Assembly: GCA_027037615.1 (NCBI GenBank)
Contig: JALVZN010000072.1
Coordinates: 1-32,624, forward strand
Source: Caldifarciminota bacterium
GTDB lineage: Bacteria; Hydrothermota; Hydrothermia; B15-G9
Direction: 5' to 3'
DNA length: 32,624 nt
Shown: positions 30,776 to 32,624 of the stretch, one piece after another
How positions within the stretch are numbered: the stretch's first letter is position 1
Layout: each line of letters begins with the position of its first letter
The notes under the pieces: generated by a model
Databases searched by the model: none
What the model saw: the letters and a program-made list of their open reading frames with translations, nothing else
Told to the model about the DNA's origin: nothing
Translations under genes and position numbers: made by a program

Positions 30776-32624
30776 TTACTTTCCTCCTATTGAAATTGTT
30801 GGATTTCCTGGTTGTTTAACTGTGCTTACGGTCTCAGCTGGCGGCAAAAGCGGCTTGAGATCAGGCTCAACATTGCCGTATCTGTTCGCTTCTTCCAGAA
30901 TCCGAAGCGCTTTCGCCGTGTCACCCTGCTTCAGGTAAATTCGCGCAAGCTGGTTGTGCACATCTTTTTCGCTCGGCAGCTGATCGACAATCATCTGCAG
31001 GTAGTTCGTTGCTTTCGCTGTGTCGCCTTTCTGCAGGTAGATGTTCGCCATCTGGTAGTAAAGCTGGAGTTTCTGGTTCTGCGGTATGGACTGTGACTTG
31101 ATCGCCGGTTCCATAAGCGCAAGGGCGGAGTCGTATTCGCCCAACTCAGCGTAAAGCTGTGCCATGGTCAGGTTGATGTAGATGATGTTGTTTTCAAGCT
31201 TCTTCTGTGTCTCCTTTGAAAGCGACTGGATGAACTTGTTGCCGAGCCAGAACTCGTCGAGCGCAAGCCTGATGAAGCTGTCTTTCAGAGCTGAGTCAGC
31301 ATTTGCCACCGTTATGGCCCTCTGCTGATACTCCGATGCGAGACGCAGCGCCACGGACGCATAGTTGCGGATCAGCTTCTCATGTGTCTCGTCCTTGAAG
31401 ACATGCGGGTTGAAAACGCCGCGATAACGGAATACATCGGGCCATGGTGGCTTGGTGTTCCCATATTTCTGGACGAATTCCTGCGGCCTCATGTCGTCGT
31501 GCAGCAGGTGGCGTGTCTTTTCGATGTTGAGCCCTTCGTAGTTCGGCGTGGTGGAAACCGGACGGCTGTGTAACGCCATCGCCATGCCTTCCATCTCAAG
31601 ATATTGCTCCCAGCCTTTCATGTGGTCACGAGACACCGTGATCGCGAAATAGATCGGGGTAGAGAAGTTGCCGCCCTTGGCAATGACTTCTTTCAGGAAG
31701 TCCTGCTGAGATGCGAGGTAAATCCTCGGGAACTTGAGGCCGTTGCCCAGCTCGATCATGTCGTCCGTCTTGTAGCCGAGCGAGGTTGCTATCATGTCCC
31801 TGATCATGAAATCGGCTAACATGATGTAGCCATTCTGCGTCTTTGCGGGGTAGAACACTGGCGGGAGCTTATCGATCTGAGCCTCTGTGAAGCTGATAGG
31901 TGCACCTTTTATCTTCAACTGCTTGACATACCAGTTTGTGTTGAGCAACGAGAGGTTGGCGATTATGACATCCTTCCGCACATGCAGCACTTCCTGATCA
32001 AACCAGAGCGGGAATGTGTCGTTGTCGCCGTTCGTATACATCACAGCGCCTTTTGCAGGGGAAATCAACATGTTGTATGCGTAATCTTCGGCGATGTAGT
32101 TCTGAGAGCGATCGACTATCGGGTAGAAATGGCCGATCTGGAAGCCGAGCATAATGAACCCAAGGACCGGCCCGAGATAGCTCGATATCTTTGACCTGAG
32201 GTATTTCAGGAGCACTATGCCGAGTTCGTAGAGTGCTATGCCCGCAAACAGGGCGTTGAAGGTGAACGCAGGGGCGTAGAAGTAATCCCTGTCACGCACC
32301 TCCGTCAGCCCGCGCGCGAGGTTGGCCGGATTGACAGGATGAGTGGGTGAATCTTTGAGGTTGAGGTAGAGGAAGAGGCCGAGACTGCCGATTATGAAAG
32401 CTCCTCCGACAAGGAGCCATGTCTTCCAGTCCTCGAACGCAGCAAGCACAAATCCGATCAGCCCCAGCGCAAACATCGGAACCCACAATGCGGCATACTG
32501 CCAGCTGAAGTAAAGCAAATAGACCTTGATCTGGTCTATCAGGGCTATTCTTCTCGGGAACACCTTTGCAGGCTCATACTGCTTACGCAACAGGACATCC
32601 ATGAACGCCTTCCAGCTGACTCTT
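30776..32624 (-). CDS. DUF2723-family membrane protein with C-terminal TPRs (5' partial)
   Basis: The frame continues through the right edge (upstream residues read RVSWKAF before the first Met at 32602), so the N-terminal membrane part is missing; DUF2723 proteins are usually about 1000 aa. Visible are four transmembrane segments (about residues 28-56, 61-82, 106-136, 141-161 counted from that Met), then the family hallmark TNGDNDTFPLWF (about 190-201) and LLNTNWYVKQL in an extracytoplasmic domain, then TPR helices at about 475-585 (INLTMAQLYAELGEYDSALALME, MANIYLQKGDTAKATNYLQ, LARIYLKQGDTAKALRILEEA). DUF2723 is distantly related to protein O-mannosyltransferases (GT-C fold), so a lipid-linked sugar transferase acting on exported proteins is possible; I infer this only from the family. 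It lies directly before the KOW-like gene. Confidence 0.85.
   Translation of the reverse strand, partial: RVSWKAFMDVLLRKQYEPAKVFPRRIALIDQIKVYLLYFSWQYAALWVPMFALGLIGFVLAAFEDWKTWLLVGGAFIIGSLGLFLYLNLKDSPTHPVNPANLARGLTEVRDRDYFYAPAFTFNALFAGIALYELGIVLLKYLRSKISSYLGPVLGFIMLGFQIGHFYPIVDRSQNYIAEDYAYNMLISPAKGAVMYTNGDNDTFPLWFDQEVLHVRKDVIIANLSLLNTNWYVKQLKIKGAPISFTEAQIDKLPPVFYPAKTQNGYIMLADFMIRDMIATSLGYKTDDMIELGNGLKFPRIYLASQQDFLKEVIAKGGNFSTPIYFAITVSRDHMKGWEQYLEMEGMAMALHSRPVSTTPNYEGLNIEKTRHLLHDDMRPQEFVQKYGNTKPPWPDVFRYRGVFNPHVFKDETHEKLIRNYASVALRLASEYQQRAITVANADSALKDSFIRLALDEFWLGNKFIQSLSKETQKKLENNIIYINLTMAQLYAELGEYDSALALMEPAIKSQSIPQNQKLQLYYQMANIYLQKGDTAKATNYLQMIVDQLPSEKDVHNQLARIYLKQGDTAKALRILEEANRYGNVEPDLKPLLPPAETVSTVKQPGNPTISIGGK

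Noticed and set aside
1-32624. CRISPR arrays, tRNA or rRNA genes, insertion sequences or phage genes
   Set aside because: No regularly spaced direct repeats, no cloverleaf or rRNA-like sequence and no transposase or phage-like protein was found on either strand.

Overview
The window looks like a chromosomal segment from a diderm (outer-membrane) bacterium of the FCB-type radiation. It encodes a complete BamA with a POTRA/β-barrel layout, SurA-type periplasmic chaperones, an outer-membrane barrel of PorV/PorQ type, a DUF2723 membrane protein, and several very large secreted proteins that end in a FlgD-Ig/type IX-like sorting domain. That combination is common in candidate phyla such as WOR-3 (Stahlbacteria), Cloacimonadota and relatives. 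The phylum is my inference from gene style; there is no rRNA or other marker here to fix it. No tRNA, rRNA, insertion sequence, phage gene or CRISPR array was seen.

Region 1 (1-16863, all + strand) is a cell-surface island. The window opens inside a PorV/PorQ-like barrel fused to an OmpA peptidoglycan-binding domain. Four large exoproteins follow (871, about 2153, about 898 and 1172 aa). They are built from reused β-rich modules: a roughly 200-aa 'GGPD' module that resembles NIDO, CARDB-like Ig repeats, cleaved-adhesin/choice-of-anchor-J jelly rolls, a propeller-like stretch, and a C-terminal sorting domain. I see no enzymatic catalytic motif in any of them, so they are best read as structural or adhesive surface proteins. 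Strong hairpins separate several of these genes.

Region 2 (16864-18420, +) is a uracil permease gene (uraA, NCS2 family) preceded by a 251-base leader. The leader holds a promoter-like pair, an inverted repeat, two back-to-back intrinsic terminators and a third hairpin. A strong terminator follows the gene.

Region 3 (18421-26371, +) is one well bounded transcription unit. It has a near-perfect TTGACA-N18-TATAAT promoter at 18616, then a YfgM-like membrane-anchored TPR protein, a ClpC-type AAA+ unfoldase, BamA (overlapping clpC by 13 bases), a SurA-like lipoprotein with a degenerate parvulin domain, and SurA, and it closes with an intrinsic terminator at 26344. Apart from ClpC, the unit covers the path of an outer-membrane protein from the Sec translocon through the periplasm to the BAM machine.

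Region 4 (26370-32624, all - strand, converging on region 3) runs, in transcription order: a DUF2723 membrane protein with TPRs (cut by the right edge), a coupled conserved protein with barrel-sandwich and KOW-like parts, a terminator, hisS, an overlapping small S4 RNA-binding protein, a lipoprotein of unknown function, and a roadblock/LC7-like protein with its own promoter and a more AT-rich look.

The themes that deserve attention are the PorV-OmpA fusion beside sorting-domain cargo, the leader of uraA, the placement of ClpC inside the BAM/SurA operon, and the uncharacterised DUF2723-linked KOW protein.
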